A DNA stretch of 64,000 nucleotides, from contig JACKBI010000009.1 in assembly GCA_020634615.1 (NCBI GenBank), positions 186,001 to 250,000 on the forward strand. Reading direction: 5' to 3'. The translations under genes were made by a program, and so were the position numbers. Below, piece by piece: positions 16,418 through 24,771 of this stretch. The notes under the pieces were generated by a model, which was not told the DNA's origin, made no database searches, and saw only the letters and a program-made list of their open reading frames with translations. This DNA comes from Anaerolineales bacterium (GTDB lineage: Bacteria; Chloroflexota; Anaerolineae; JAAEKA01). Within the stretch, counting starts at the first letter, position 1. Each line of letters opens with the position of its first letter.

Positions 16418-17518
16418 ATGAAGACGGCCCTGGTGCATGACTGGCTCAACCAGATGGGCGGCGCGGAAAACGTGCTGGAAGCGATGGTGGACATGTTTCC
16501 CGGTTCGCCGGTTTACACCAGCATGTACGGCCCCGATCTGATGCCCGCCAGCTATCGTTCCTGGGATATCCGCACCAGCTACATGCAGCGGCTGCCAGGC
16601 GTGACGACGCATCATCAGGCCTATTTGCCATTCTACCCGAAGGCCTTCGAAGGGTTTGATTTCAGTGGCTACGATCTGGTGTTGAGCAATAAGTCTGGCT
16701 TTTGTCACGGTGTGATCACGCCGCCGGAGACGCTACACATCTGCTATTGCCTGACGCCGACCCGCTTCCTGTGGATGTACGATGCATACCGGCAGCGCGA
16801 GGGGCTGGGCCAGGTGACCAATCGTGCGCTGCAGCCGGTGCTCGCAAGGTTGCGTCGCTGGGATCGGATGGCCGCCGACCGGGTCGATCAATTCATTGCC
16901 ATCAGCACAGAGATTCAGACGCGTATCAAGCGCTACTACGGTCACGACAGCGTGGTCATCTACCCACCGGTAGATGTGGAGCGATTTACGCCTTCGAGCC
17001 GCCAGCCGGGCGACTATTACCTGGCCGGCGGGCGGCTGATCCCGTACAAACGGGTCGATCTGGCAGTGCAGGCGTTCAACGAACTCGACCGACCGCTGCT
17101 GATCTACGGTGACGGACGCGATCGGGAAAGCCTGCAAGCGCTGGCCGGGCCGAACGTCACGCTGCTGGGACGTGTCTCGCCAGAGCGTTTGATCGACCTC
17201 TACCAGCATTGCCGCGCGTTCGTCTTTCCTGGCCTGGAAGACTTCGGCATTGCGCCGCTGGAAGCACAGGCCGCCGGCCGGCCGGTGATCGCCTTTGGCG
17301 GCGGCGGCGCGCTGGATACGATCATCGACGGCGAAACGGGCGTGCTGTTTGACGAGCAGACCGTGGAATCGCTGATTGCAGCGGTACTGCGTTGCGAGGC
17401 TACGCAATTCCGTCCGGCGGCATGCCGGCGCAACGCCGAGCGTTTCTCGCTGGACCGTTTCCGGCGTGAGCTGATGAACTTCGTAGAAACCACATACGTG
17501 GAACACCGAGAGAACTGA
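16418..17518 (+). CDS. Family 4 (GT-B) glycosyltransferase
   Basis: The product has 366 residues. The N-terminus MKTALVHDWLNQMGGAENVL and the C-terminal donor-site pattern (YYLAGGRLIPYKRVDLAVQAF, then FPGLEDFGIAPLEAQAAGRP with the E-x7-E pair) are typical of GT4 retaining transferases. It probably adds a hexose or mannose from a nucleotide donor to a lipid-linked surface glycan. It heads the second polysaccharide cluster; its TGA overlaps the ATG of the next gene by one base, so translation is coupled. Confidence 0.85.
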   Translation: MKTALVHDWLNQMGGAENVLEAMVDMFPGSPVYTSMYGPDLMPASYRSWDIRTSYMQRLPGVTTHHQAYLPFYPKAFEGFDFSGYDLVLSNKSGFCHGVITPPETLHICYCLTPTRFLWMYDAYRQREGLGQVTNRALQPVLARLRRWDRMAADRVDQFIAISTEIQTRIKRYYGHDSVVIYPPVDVERFTPSSRQPGDYYLAGGRLIPYKRVDLAVQAFNELDRPLLIYGDGRDRESLQALAGPNVTLLGRVSPERLIDLYQHCRAFVFPGLEDFGIAPLEAQAAGRPVIAFGGGGALDTIIDGETGVLFDEQTVESLIAAVLRCEATQFRPAACRRNAERFSLDRFRRELMNFVETTYVEHREN

Positions 17519-18198
17519 TGGAACTACGACAATATTGGGCGGTGATCCGTCGCTGGTGGTGGATTCCCGTACTGACCGTGGCGCTGGTGGCCGTGCTGAC
17601 GCTGGTCATGCAGCGGCCCTGGCAGGCTCGCTCGTCCGCTTACGTGACGTCGCTGAGCTTCAGCGTCGGCGTGCAGCCCGTGAATCCGGGTGACGGCGAG
17701 GAGAACTACTACACCGCGCTGGCCAGCGAGTACCTGATCGACGACTTGTCCGAGGTGGTGCGCGGCAGCGAGTTTGCGACGGCGGTCAGCGACCGTCTGG
17801 CGAGCCAGGGTATCGCCGTGCCGCCCGGCGCGCTGCAGGGATCGACGCAAGCTGGCAAGCTGCACCGCATCCTCAACGTCGGCATCACCTGGGGTAACCC
17901 GGACGAGTTGACAGCCATCGGCGATGCGGTCGCGGCCACGCTGGAGGAGTCTGCTCCTGATTTCATGCCGCGCTTGTTTGCTCAGAACGGCGCCGCCTAT
18001 CTGGTCAACCGTGGCGGCGTCGCAGAGATTGGCCCCAGCCTGCGCGACCGGCTGGAGCTGCCAATGCGCCTTCTCATCGCCCTGGCCGCCGGCATCGGAC
18101 TGGCGTTCCTGGCTGAATATTTGGACAACCGGGTGCGCAGCCGTGAAGATGTCGAAGAGCTGGGGCTGACGGTGGTGGGCGAGATCCCGAAGCAGTAG
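17518..18198 (+). CDS. Wzz/YveK-type chain-length determinant protein (first of two)
   Basis: This 226-residue inner-membrane protein has the usual two-helix topology: MELRQYWAVIRRWWWIPVLTVAL near the N-terminus and LELPMRLLIALAAGIGLAFLAEYLDNRVRS near the C-terminus, with about 130 extracytoplasmic residues between. The tail DVEELGLTVVGEIPK is the segment that commonly contacts the cognate BY-kinase. Such proteins set the length of exported polysaccharide. Coupled to the upstream glycosyltransferase; the second copy follows 72 bases later. Confidence 0.8.
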   Translation: MELRQYWAVIRRWWWIPVLTVALVAVLTLVMQRPWQARSSAYVTSLSFSVGVQPVNPGDGEENYYTALASEYLIDDLSEVVRGSEFATAVSDRLASQGIAVPPGALQGSTQAGKLHRILNVGITWGNPDELTAIGDAVAATLEESAPDFMPRLFAQNGAAYLVNRGGVAEIGPSLRDRLELPMRLLIALAAGIGLAFLAEYLDNRVRSREDVEELGLTVVGEIPKQ

Positions 18199-18233
18199 AC
18201 GGTTCATCGTTCCCTGTTTACTGTCTCTCGTGG

Positions 18234-18264
18234 TACAATGCCCGTTGCTTAACCAAATGGAGAG
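18234..18264 (+). promoter_or_regulatory. Possible -10 element and ribosome site before the second Wzz gene
   Basis: GGTACAATG gives TACAAT at 18234-18239; no good -35 is visible. GGAGAG (18259-18264) sits six bases before ATG 18271 and decides that start over the GTG three bases earlier. Confidence 0.4.
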
Positions 18265-18270
18265 TGTGTG

Positions 18271-18993
18271 ATGGAGATTCGTGACTACCTGAACATCTTG
18301 CGCAAACGCGGCTGGATTATCATTGCGGTGGCTCTGCTGGCTGCCGGCGCTGCGTTTGCTATCAGCAGGGTCCAGACGCCGACGTATAAGGCTGTAGCGC
18401 AGGTGAGCGTGGTGCCAGCGCGCCCGGACCTGGGGCTGGGCATGACCGCCAAGGATCTGCTACGCAACTTCGCCGTCAACATCAAGACCCACAAGACCGC
18501 ACGCCAGGTGATCGATCGCGCTCAGCTTGACATGTCAACTTACGACCTGCTTTCGAAGGTCGAGGTCAACCCGGTGGGCGACCAGTTCATGATTGAGATT
18601 TCGGCTGAGGATCAGGAGCCCGAGGTTGCCAAGTCAATCTCGCTGGCATTTGCTAACGAGTTTGTAGACGAACGCAACGCCTATTACCAACAGCAGGATA
18701 AGGCGGACCGCATCGAAGTCAAGCTGGTGGATGACCTGATCGACGCGCCGCTGTTCAAGCCGAAACCGGTACTCAATGCTGTCGCCGGGCTGGTGCTGGG
18801 CGTGTTGCTGGGGCTGCTGCTGGTCTTCGGGCTGGAGTGGTTGGAGGCCGACATTCTGCGCACTCCCGAATCGGTGGAGCGCACGCTGGGCTTGCCCGTC
18901 ATGGGCGCGATTCCGGCTGATGGTGGCGCACCGACCCGCGCCAGCAAACGCGGCGTCAAGCCGTCCGCAACGCCGCAGACCATCCAGCCGTAA
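18271..18993 (+). CDS. Wzz/YveK-type chain-length determinant protein (second)
   Basis: The 240-residue product begins MEIRDYLNILRKRGWIIIAVAL (first helix), has an extracytoplasmic alpha/beta region, and a second helix (VLNAVAGLVLGVLLGLLLVFGLEW). The cytoplasmic tail RTPESVERTLGLPVMGAIPA is the typical Wzz segment before the BY-kinase domain. It probably partners the ATPase at 19508. The C-terminal PTRASKRGVKPSATPQ is basic and likely flexible. Confidence 0.82.
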   Translation: MEIRDYLNILRKRGWIIIAVALLAAGAAFAISRVQTPTYKAVAQVSVVPARPDLGLGMTAKDLLRNFAVNIKTHKTARQVIDRAQLDMSTYDLLSKVEVNPVGDQFMIEISAEDQEPEVAKSISLAFANEFVDERNAYYQQQDKADRIEVKLVDDLIDAPLFKPKPVLNAVAGLVLGVLLGLLLVFGLEWLEADILRTPESVERTLGLPVMGAIPADGGAPTRASKRGVKPSATPQTIQP

Positions 18994-19003
18994 GGACGAA
19001 ATC

Positions 19004-19486
19004 ATGAGTCAGGGTAATTCCATCGCCAATACGTTTGACGCGAATCTGTGGATTATCAAGCGCCAGACGGATGGCTTGAGCAATGCTGACAGCCTGATGC
19101 AGCCGACATTCCGTGCCAATTGCCTGAACTGGGTACTGGGCCACATCGTCGTTGGCCGCAACCGGGCGCTGGTTTTGCTTGGACTTGAGCCAGTCTGGGG
19201 CGACGCGGAGCGCGCGATCTATGAAACTGGTTCCACCCCGCTGCTGGATGCGCAAAATGCCGTTCCGCTGGAGCGTCTGTTGGCGCTACTTGAGCTGGCC
19301 CAGGAGCGGTTGGCGGAGAAACTGGCTGCAGCCAGCGACGTCTCCTTACAGGCTGTTGTTTATTTCCGTGGTCGTGACCAAGGACTGGGTGAGGCCATTG
19401 CGGGCCTTGCCTGGCACGAGACCTATCACACCGGCCAGACCGAGCTACTGCGCCAGTTGACCGGCGTAGACGACAAAGTGATTTAA
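19004..19486 (+). CDS. DinB-superfamily metal-binding four-helix protein
   Basis: This 160-residue protein has the DinB/YfiT-like His triad: His47 (LNWVLGHIVVGR), His138 and His142 (AWHETYHTGQ). Family members are metal-dependent thiol-handling enzymes or of unknown role. TAAGGA lies before the ATG at 19004, eleven bases after the Wzz stop, so it is in the same transcript. Its place between a chain-length regulator and the BY-kinase-like gene is unusual. No polysaccharide role is known for the family. Confidence 0.8.
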   Translation: MSQGNSIANTFDANLWIIKRQTDGLSNADSLMQPTFRANCLNWVLGHIVVGRNRALVLLGLEPVWGDAERAIYETGSTPLLDAQNAVPLERLLALLELAQERLAEKLAAASDVSLQAVVYFRGRDQGLGEAIAGLAWHETYHTGQTELLRQLTGVDDKVI

Positions 19487-19507
19487 CCCGACCGAGAGAA
19501 AAACCAC

Positions 19508-20167
19508 ATGGTAAACCAACTTGTCACATTGAGCGACCCTCGCTCACCGGCGGCCGAAGCGTATCGCTCGCTGTATATCAACCTTTCCTTTTCGGGCCAG
19601 GAGCGTCCGATCCGGTCGCTGCTGGTCGTATCGCCCGGCCCTGACGAAGGCAAATCGGTGACGTTGGCCAATCTGGCGGTGGTGGCCGCACAGATGGGGC
19701 AGCAGGTGGTGCTGGTGGATTGCGACCTGCGCCAGCCCCAGCAGCACGAGTTGTTCAGTCTGCGCAACGACGCCGGCGTTGCCACAGTCATCGCGGCAAA
19801 AGGGGAGGCTGCCAGCGCGCTGCAAGCTGTCGCCGATGTGCCCGGCCTCAAGGTGATGACCAGCGGCCCGGTGCCGGTCAGCCCGACACAGGTGCTGGCC
19901 TCGCGCAGCATGGAGACGCTGCTGAACGCGCTGGTCGAGAGCGCCGATCTGGTGCTGGTCGACGCGCCGCCTGTCGTGGCTGTCTCCGACGCCTCGGTGA
20001 TGGCGACCAAGGTCGATGGCGTGCTGCTGGTGCTCAAAGCTGGCCAGACCAAGCGCGATTATGCGCGCCAGGCGAAGGAGACGCTGGAAAAGGTGAATGC
20101 GCATGTCATCGGCGCGGTGCTGAACAACGTGGCCGCAGATGCCGGCATGCAGGGATATTACAAGTAG
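19508..20167 (+). CDS. BY-kinase-like (CpsD/CapB family) P-loop ATPase
   Basis: The 219-residue cytosolic protein has Walker A (VSPGPDEGKSVTLAN), Walker A' (VLVDCDLRQP) and Walker B (LVLVDAPPVV). It probably works with the Wzz proteins to control polysaccharide assembly by tyrosine autophosphorylation. The C-terminus ends GMQGYYK, with only two Tyr instead of the usual cluster, so autokinase activity may be weak or it may act mainly as an ATPase switch. Confidence 0.82.
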   Translation: MVNQLVTLSDPRSPAAEAYRSLYINLSFSGQERPIRSLLVVSPGPDEGKSVTLANLAVVAAQMGQQVVLVDCDLRQPQQHELFSLRNDAGVATVIAAKGEAASALQAVADVPGLKVMTSGPVPVSPTQVLASRSMETLLNALVESADLVLVDAPPVVAVSDASVMATKVDGVLLVLKAGQTKRDYARQAKETLEKVNAHVIGAVLNNVAADAGMQGYYK

Positions 20168-20205
20168 CGGTTGCCAAAGAAAACAGACGAGGACAAAGAG
20201 CTATT

Positions 20206-21279
20206 ATGAAGGGTTTGATATTGAGCGGCGGCAAGGGATCGCGCCTGTATCCGCTGACCTACACCAACGCCAAGCAGTTGGTGCCGGTGGCCAACAAACC
20301 GGTGCTGTACCGGGTGATCGAGGCGATTCGCGACGCGGGCATTACCGACATCGGGATCGTGGTTGGGGTGGACGACAACGCCCGCCAGGTGCGCGAGGCG
20401 GTGGGGCGTGGTGGCCGCTGGGGCGTCAACGTGACGTTCATATCCCAGGAAGCGCCGCTGGGACTGGCGCACGCGGTCAAAATCAGCCAGGATTTTCTGG
20501 GCGACGATCGCTTTGTTATGTTTCTGGGCGACAACGTAATCCAGGGCGGAATCAGCGACCTGATCCGCCAGTTTGAGCACAGCGCCTGGAACAGCCAGAT
20601 CGTATTGACGCGCGTTGAGCGGCCTGAACAATACGGTGTGGCCGAGGTAGACGAAGACGGCGCGATCGTCCGCCTGGTGGAAAAGCCCAAGGAACCGGCC
20701 AGCGATCTGGCGCTCGTCGGGATCTACATGTTCGACCGCCACATCTTCGAAGCGGTGCATGCCATCAAACCGTCCTGGCGCGGCGAACTGGAGATCACCG
20801 ATGCGATTCAGTGGTTGGTAGACAACGGCTACGCGGTACATCCATATGTCCACCGCGGCTGGTGGATCGACACCGGCGCGCCGATCGACATGCTGGCTGC
20901 CAATGACAAGGTGCTGGAGGAGTTGGATCACAAGATTCAGGGCTTCGTGGACAAAGACTCGCGCGTCACCGACAACGTCACCGTCGAGTCTGATGCGGAG
21001 ATCATCAACAGCGTCATTCGCGGGCCGGCCATCATCGGTGAAGGCACGCGCGTCATCAATTCCTACGTCGGGCCGTTCACTTCGATTTACCACCATTGCC
21101 TGGTCGAGGATAGCGAGATCGAGCATTGCATCGTGCTGGAATACTCCCGGATTGTGGATTTGCCGGTGCGCGTCGCCGACAGCCTGATCGGACGCAACGT
21201 TGAAATTGGCCGGTCTCCCTACAAGCCCAAAGCCTACAAGCTGACCCTGGGAGACCACAGCAAGGTAGGCATCCTGTAG
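20206..21279 (+). CDS. rmlA: Glucose-1-phosphate thymidylyltransferase, long form
   Basis: The 357-residue enzyme couples glucose-1-phosphate with dTTP to give dTDP-glucose. The nucleotidyltransferase domain shows LILSGGKGSRLYPLTYTNAK, FLGDNVIQGG, VEKPKEP and RGWWIDTGAP. The C-terminal ~110 residues are a left-handed beta-helix-like repeat (INSVIRGPAIIGEGTRVINS), the long StrD-like form rather than the ~290-residue RmlA of enterobacteria. With the rmlB gene downstream it opens the dTDP-deoxysugar pathway. Confidence 0.88.
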   Translation: MKGLILSGGKGSRLYPLTYTNAKQLVPVANKPVLYRVIEAIRDAGITDIGIVVGVDDNARQVREAVGRGGRWGVNVTFISQEAPLGLAHAVKISQDFLGDDRFVMFLGDNVIQGGISDLIRQFEHSAWNSQIVLTRVERPEQYGVAEVDEDGAIVRLVEKPKEPASDLALVGIYMFDRHIFEAVHAIKPSWRGELEITDAIQWLVDNGYAVHPYVHRGWWIDTGAPIDMLAANDKVLEELDHKIQGFVDKDSRVTDNVTVESDAEIINSVIRGPAIIGEGTRVINSYVGPFTSIYHHCLVEDSEIEHCIVLEYSRIVDLPVRVADSLIGRNVEIGRSPYKPKAYKLTLGDHSKVGIL

Positions 21280-21289
21280 AGGGGCCACC

Positions 21290-22051
21290 TTGCCAACCTC
21301 ACTACCTGCTCTGGCCGCGGGGATATTGCGCAGCGATCAACTTTGGCACGTCCGCTCGGACGCCGTCCGCTTTGAAGCTGCCGGACTCACCCCGGCCTAT
21401 ACTCTCGAAGCCGCGCTGTCTGTCGAAGCGCAGGCGGATCGCGCCGCACACCTGGTGGCCGAACTTGCCAGGAAACTGGGACGTTTGCCGGAGGCGTTCG
21501 CCTGGTGGCCGGTCTTTGAGCCTGGCCCTTACTTCGACCTCTACTCATCCCAGATTCACAGTTTCTGCCGCGTGGAGGAGTTGCAGTCGGTGGTGCGGGT
21601 GCGCATCTATGCTGATCTGCTGCTGCCAGCTTTCCGTCGCGCCGAAGCTTTTTTCATCGAGACCTTCCTGCCGGCGTATCACGCAGCTGCCGGCCTCGCC
21701 CCCGACGATGCGTTTTCCCGCAACCTGGCCGACCATGCCATTCCGGGAATGATCGAACTGCTGCGCGATGCCGAGTTGGCTGTGGCGGGAACGCTGGCGC
21801 GTCTTGAAGATCAACTCGACGTGCTGGCCTTGCTGGGCGGGCTGGAAGAGCGCATCCAACATCGCCCGCCGCCGGGCTCGCGTCTGGCGCCACGGCTGCC
21901 ATTGGACCTGCAGCGAATGCCGCGCGAGATGCCGACGTTGACACTGGATGCCATGTTCAATGGACCGGAACGACGTCCTTTCGGTCGTGATGCCTGGCTC
22001 CACTTTCAGCAGGCGCAAGGGGTGCGCCAGAGCTGGCCAAACAACGATTGA
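21290..22051 (+). CDS. Protein of unknown function between rmlA and rmlB
   Basis: The 253-residue soluble protein probably starts at TTG 21290, ten bases after rmlA. It is rich in Ala, Leu and Arg, mostly helical in appearance, with aromatic clusters (AFAWWPVFEPGPYFDLYS) and a Pro/Arg-rich tail (RPPPGSRLAPRLPLDLQRMP). No signal peptide, membrane helix or known motif was seen. The codon usage matches its neighbours and spacing on both sides is short, so it is a real gene in the operon. I do not recognise the family. Confidence 0.6.
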   Translation: MPTSLPALAAGILRSDQLWHVRSDAVRFEAAGLTPAYTLEAALSVEAQADRAAHLVAELARKLGRLPEAFAWWPVFEPGPYFDLYSSQIHSFCRVEELQSVVRVRIYADLLLPAFRRAEAFFIETFLPAYHAAAGLAPDDAFSRNLADHAIPGMIELLRDAELAVAGTLARLEDQLDVLALLGGLEERIQHRPPPGSRLAPRLPLDLQRMPREMPTLTLDAMFNGPERRPFGRDAWLHFQQAQGVRQSWPNND

Positions 22052-22071
22052 GGACAGGAGTAGTTTTACCC

Positions 22072-23100
22072 ATGCAGAACATCATGGTCACCGGTGGAGC
22101 CGGTTTTATCGGTTCCAACTTCGTTCGCTACATGCTGAACCGTTATCCTGACTACCGAATCCTGGTCTACGACAAGCTAACCTATGCTGGCAACCTGGAT
22201 AATCTGCTGGACGTGCAGGACAACGCGCGCTACGCGTTCGTCCGTGGCGACATCTGCGATGCGGCCACGGTTGACGAGGCGCTGCGCGAGCACGCGATCG
22301 ACACCATCGTCAATTTCGCGGCTGCCACGCACGTCGACCGGTCGCTGATGGAGCCGGATGAGTTTCTCAAGACCGACGTGACTGGCACCTATGTCCTGCT
22401 TGAGGCGGCGCGTACGCACGGGATCGAACGCTATCACCAGATCAGCACCGACGAAGTGTACGGCCAGATCCTGGAGGGCCGGTCAAGCGAGGACTACAAA
22501 TTGCACACGCGCAGCCCATACTCGGCCAGCAAGGCGGCCGGCGATCTGATGTGCATCGCTTACTTCACCAGTTTCGGCGTGCCTGTGACCATCACCCGCG
22601 GCTCGAACAACGTCGGGCCTTACCAGTACCCGGAGAAGGTGGTCCCGCTGTTTGCAACCAATGCAATCGACGACAAGCCACTGCCGATCTATGGCGATGG
22701 CCGGCAGATGCGTGACTACCAGTACGTTCTCGACCACTGCGAAGGAATCGATGTCGTGCTGCACCGCGGCGAACTGGGCGAGGTTTACAACGTTGGCACG
22801 GGGACGGAGATGCACAACATCGACATGGCGCATTTGATCCTCGACACGCTGGGCAAGCCGCGCAGTTTGATCCAGCCCGTGCAGGATCGTCCGGGCCATG
22901 ACCGACGCTATGCGTTGGACGTACGCAAGCTGGAGGCGCTGGGCTGGGAAAGTCGTTTCTCCTGTGCTGATGCCATCGAGCGCACGGCGCTCTGGTACGC
23001 CGAAAACCAGGGCTGGTGGCGCAAGATCAAAAGCGGCCAGCGCTACCAAGAGTATTACCGCCAGCAGTACCAGGGACGCGAGGTAGTGGCCAAGGGTTGA
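22072..23100 (+). CDS. rmlB: dTDP-glucose 4,6-dehydratase
   Basis: The 342-residue extended SDR converts dTDP-glucose to dTDP-4-keto-6-deoxyglucose. It has the NAD site GGAGFIG, the catalytic STDEVYG (Thr126, Asp127, Glu128) and the Y150-x3-K154 pair (YSASK), and RGSNNVGPYQYPEK, typical of RmlB. The ATG at 22072 with AGGAG upstream is preferred over an in-frame start at 22048. Neither RmlC nor a canonical RmlD is adjacent; an RmlD-like gene lies at 49.4 kb. Confidence 0.92.
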   Translation: MQNIMVTGGAGFIGSNFVRYMLNRYPDYRILVYDKLTYAGNLDNLLDVQDNARYAFVRGDICDAATVDEALREHAIDTIVNFAAATHVDRSLMEPDEFLKTDVTGTYVLLEAARTHGIERYHQISTDEVYGQILEGRSSEDYKLHTRSPYSASKAAGDLMCIAYFTSFGVPVTITRGSNNVGPYQYPEKVVPLFATNAIDDKPLPIYGDGRQMRDYQYVLDHCEGIDVVLHRGELGEVYNVGTGTEMHNIDMAHLILDTLGKPRSLIQPVQDRPGHDRRYALDVRKLEALGWESRFSCADAIERTALWYAENQGWWRKIKSGQRYQEYYRQQYQGREVVAKG

Positions 23101-23138
23101 GCCCGCGGCCTGTTTTTTGCACCAAAAAGGAAAAAGGA

Positions 23139-24554
23139 ATGCATTCAGAATTGGAAAAAGAATTAGCTGATGAGATTGGATTGCAGGAACCGCCGATCCA
23201 TCAGTTTACACGTCCGTTTCAGGAGTTCTTCAAGGTTGAGGCGTCCAGCGGCATCATCCTGATGGCAGCGACGGCTGTCGCTCTGCTTCTGGCGAATTCT
23301 CCCTGGGCGGCAGAATACTTCCATCTGCTGGAAACTTACATCACCATCGCGTTTGGTCAGTTCGACGTGTCGTTGAGCCTGTTGCACTGGATCAACGACG
23401 GGCTGATGGCGATCTTCTTCTTTCTGGTTGGCCTGGAAATCAAGCGCGAGATACTGATCGGAGAGCTATCTTCGCCGCGCAAAGCTGCGTTGCCCATCGC
23501 CGCAGCCATCGGTGGTATGTTGTTACCCGCGCTCATCTTTGTGGCCTTCAACTTTGGCGGCACGGGCGCGGCCGGCTGGGGCATTCCGATGGCCACCGAT
23601 ATTGCATTTGCGCTGGGCGTGCTGGCGCTTCTGGGCAGCCGGGCGCCGGCCTCACTCAAGATATTCCTGACGGCGTTGGCCATCGTCGATGACCTCGGAG
23701 CGGTGCTGGTCATCGCAGTTTTCTATACCGATCAGATTGCTTGGGCATGGCTAGCCATTGGAATACTCATCTTCCTGGGGATGCTTTTGCTGAACAGGCT
23801 CGGTGTCCGCGCTCCTATGGCATACGGTCTCGCAGGCATCGTGCTCTGGTTCGCGTTTCTGGAGTCTGGCGTGCATGCCACTATCGCCGGCGTGCTGGCG
23901 GCTATGACCATTCCCGCGACTGCGCGCATCAATACCCGGGAGTTCGTCAACTGGGGCCGGCGGGCGCTGGACGAATTTGAGGCGTGCTGCGACGCGGATG
24001 CTGAGAACAATCCACAACCCACCACCACCGAACAGCGCGGCTTGCTGCAGGCACTGGAAACAGCCATTCACCACGTCGAAGCGCCCCTGCAGCGGCTTGA
24101 ACATTCACTGGAACAACCAGTGGCCTACGTGATCATGCCGATCTTCGCGGTGGCCAACGCGGGCGTACCGTTCGTTGGCAGCCTGATCGACACCCTGCTC
24201 AGCCCTGTGGGGTTAGGTATCATCTTTGGCCTGGTGGTTGGCAAGCAGCTCGGTATCATGTTCTTTTCCTGGGCCGCCGTGCGAGCGGGCGTGGCCGATC
24301 TGCCGGAAGGCGTGAGCTGGCGGCATATCTGGGGAGCGAGCTGGCTGGCCGGCATCGGCTTCACCATGGCGTTGTTCATTGACAGCCTGGCGTTTGACGG
24401 CGAACCGGCACTGCTGAACTCAGCCAAGGTTGCCATCCTGGTTGCGTCGCTGATCTCGGGCGTGGTTGGCTATCTGATTCTGCGAACCACTGCGCCGGTC
24501 GACGAGATGTCAACAGGCCCTGCGGGCGCCGTCCAGGCGCCTGCCCAGGGCTAG
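23139..24554 (+). CDS. nhaA: Na+/H+ antiporter NhaA
   Basis: The 471-residue inner-membrane antiporter exchanges sodium for protons at alkaline pH. It contains the ion-site pair ALAIVDDLGAV (adjacent aspartates), FFFLVGLEIKRE, MATDIAFALGVLALLG and GVHATIAGVLAAM. A hydrophilic loop of about 50 residues (ADAENNPQPTTTEQRG region) between helices is longer than in E. coli NhaA but common in other phyla. The ATG follows AAAAAGGA. A strong terminator lies 40 bases after the stop. Confidence 0.93.
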   Translation: MHSELEKELADEIGLQEPPIHQFTRPFQEFFKVEASSGIILMAATAVALLLANSPWAAEYFHLLETYITIAFGQFDVSLSLLHWINDGLMAIFFFLVGLEIKREILIGELSSPRKAALPIAAAIGGMLLPALIFVAFNFGGTGAAGWGIPMATDIAFALGVLALLGSRAPASLKIFLTALAIVDDLGAVLVIAVFYTDQIAWAWLAIGILIFLGMLLLNRLGVRAPMAYGLAGIVLWFAFLESGVHATIAGVLAAMTIPATARINTREFVNWGRRALDEFEACCDADAENNPQPTTTEQRGLLQALETAIHHVEAPLQRLEHSLEQPVAYVIMPIFAVANAGVPFVGSLIDTLLSPVGLGIIFGLVVGKQLGIMFFSWAAVRAGVADLPEGVSWRHIWGASWLAGIGFTMALFIDSLAFDGEPALLNSAKVAILVASLISGVVGYLILRTTAPVDEMSTGPAGAVQAPAQG

Positions 24555-24584
24555 ACCAACCGCTGGCTCCGCCCAGCCTGCGTA

Positions 24585-24639
24585 CTCGCTTTCGAAAGCG
24601 AGCCCGGCAACCTCACGAAGGTCGTCGGGCTCGCTTTTT
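24585..24639 (+). terminator. Terminator after nhaA with an overlapping alternative hairpin
   Basis: AAAGCGAGCCCG (24595-24606) pairs with CGGGCTCGCTTT (24626-24637), followed by Ts. The perfect palindrome CTCGCTTTCGAAAGCGAG (24585-24602) shares the first terminator arm, so the two structures exclude each other. The rest of the convergent gap to 24771 holds no recognisable gene. Confidence 0.75.
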
Positions 24640-24771
24640 GTTTGCGCAAACTGCTGGCCAGTCATGGGTGTCCCGACACCTGTAACTCTGGAGTTCGAAT
24701 CCTCAGAGTCGAACCAGGCGCTGCTGTGGCCGGTCTCGGACCAAGCCAGTTCCGAGTCTCTGGCCGCGCCT

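Noticed and set aside
24650..24770. Possible tRNA: a GAGTTCGAATCCTC sequence resembling a T arm
   Set aside because: The T stem does not pair properly, no acceptor stem or anticodon arm could be built on either strand, and there is no CCA end.
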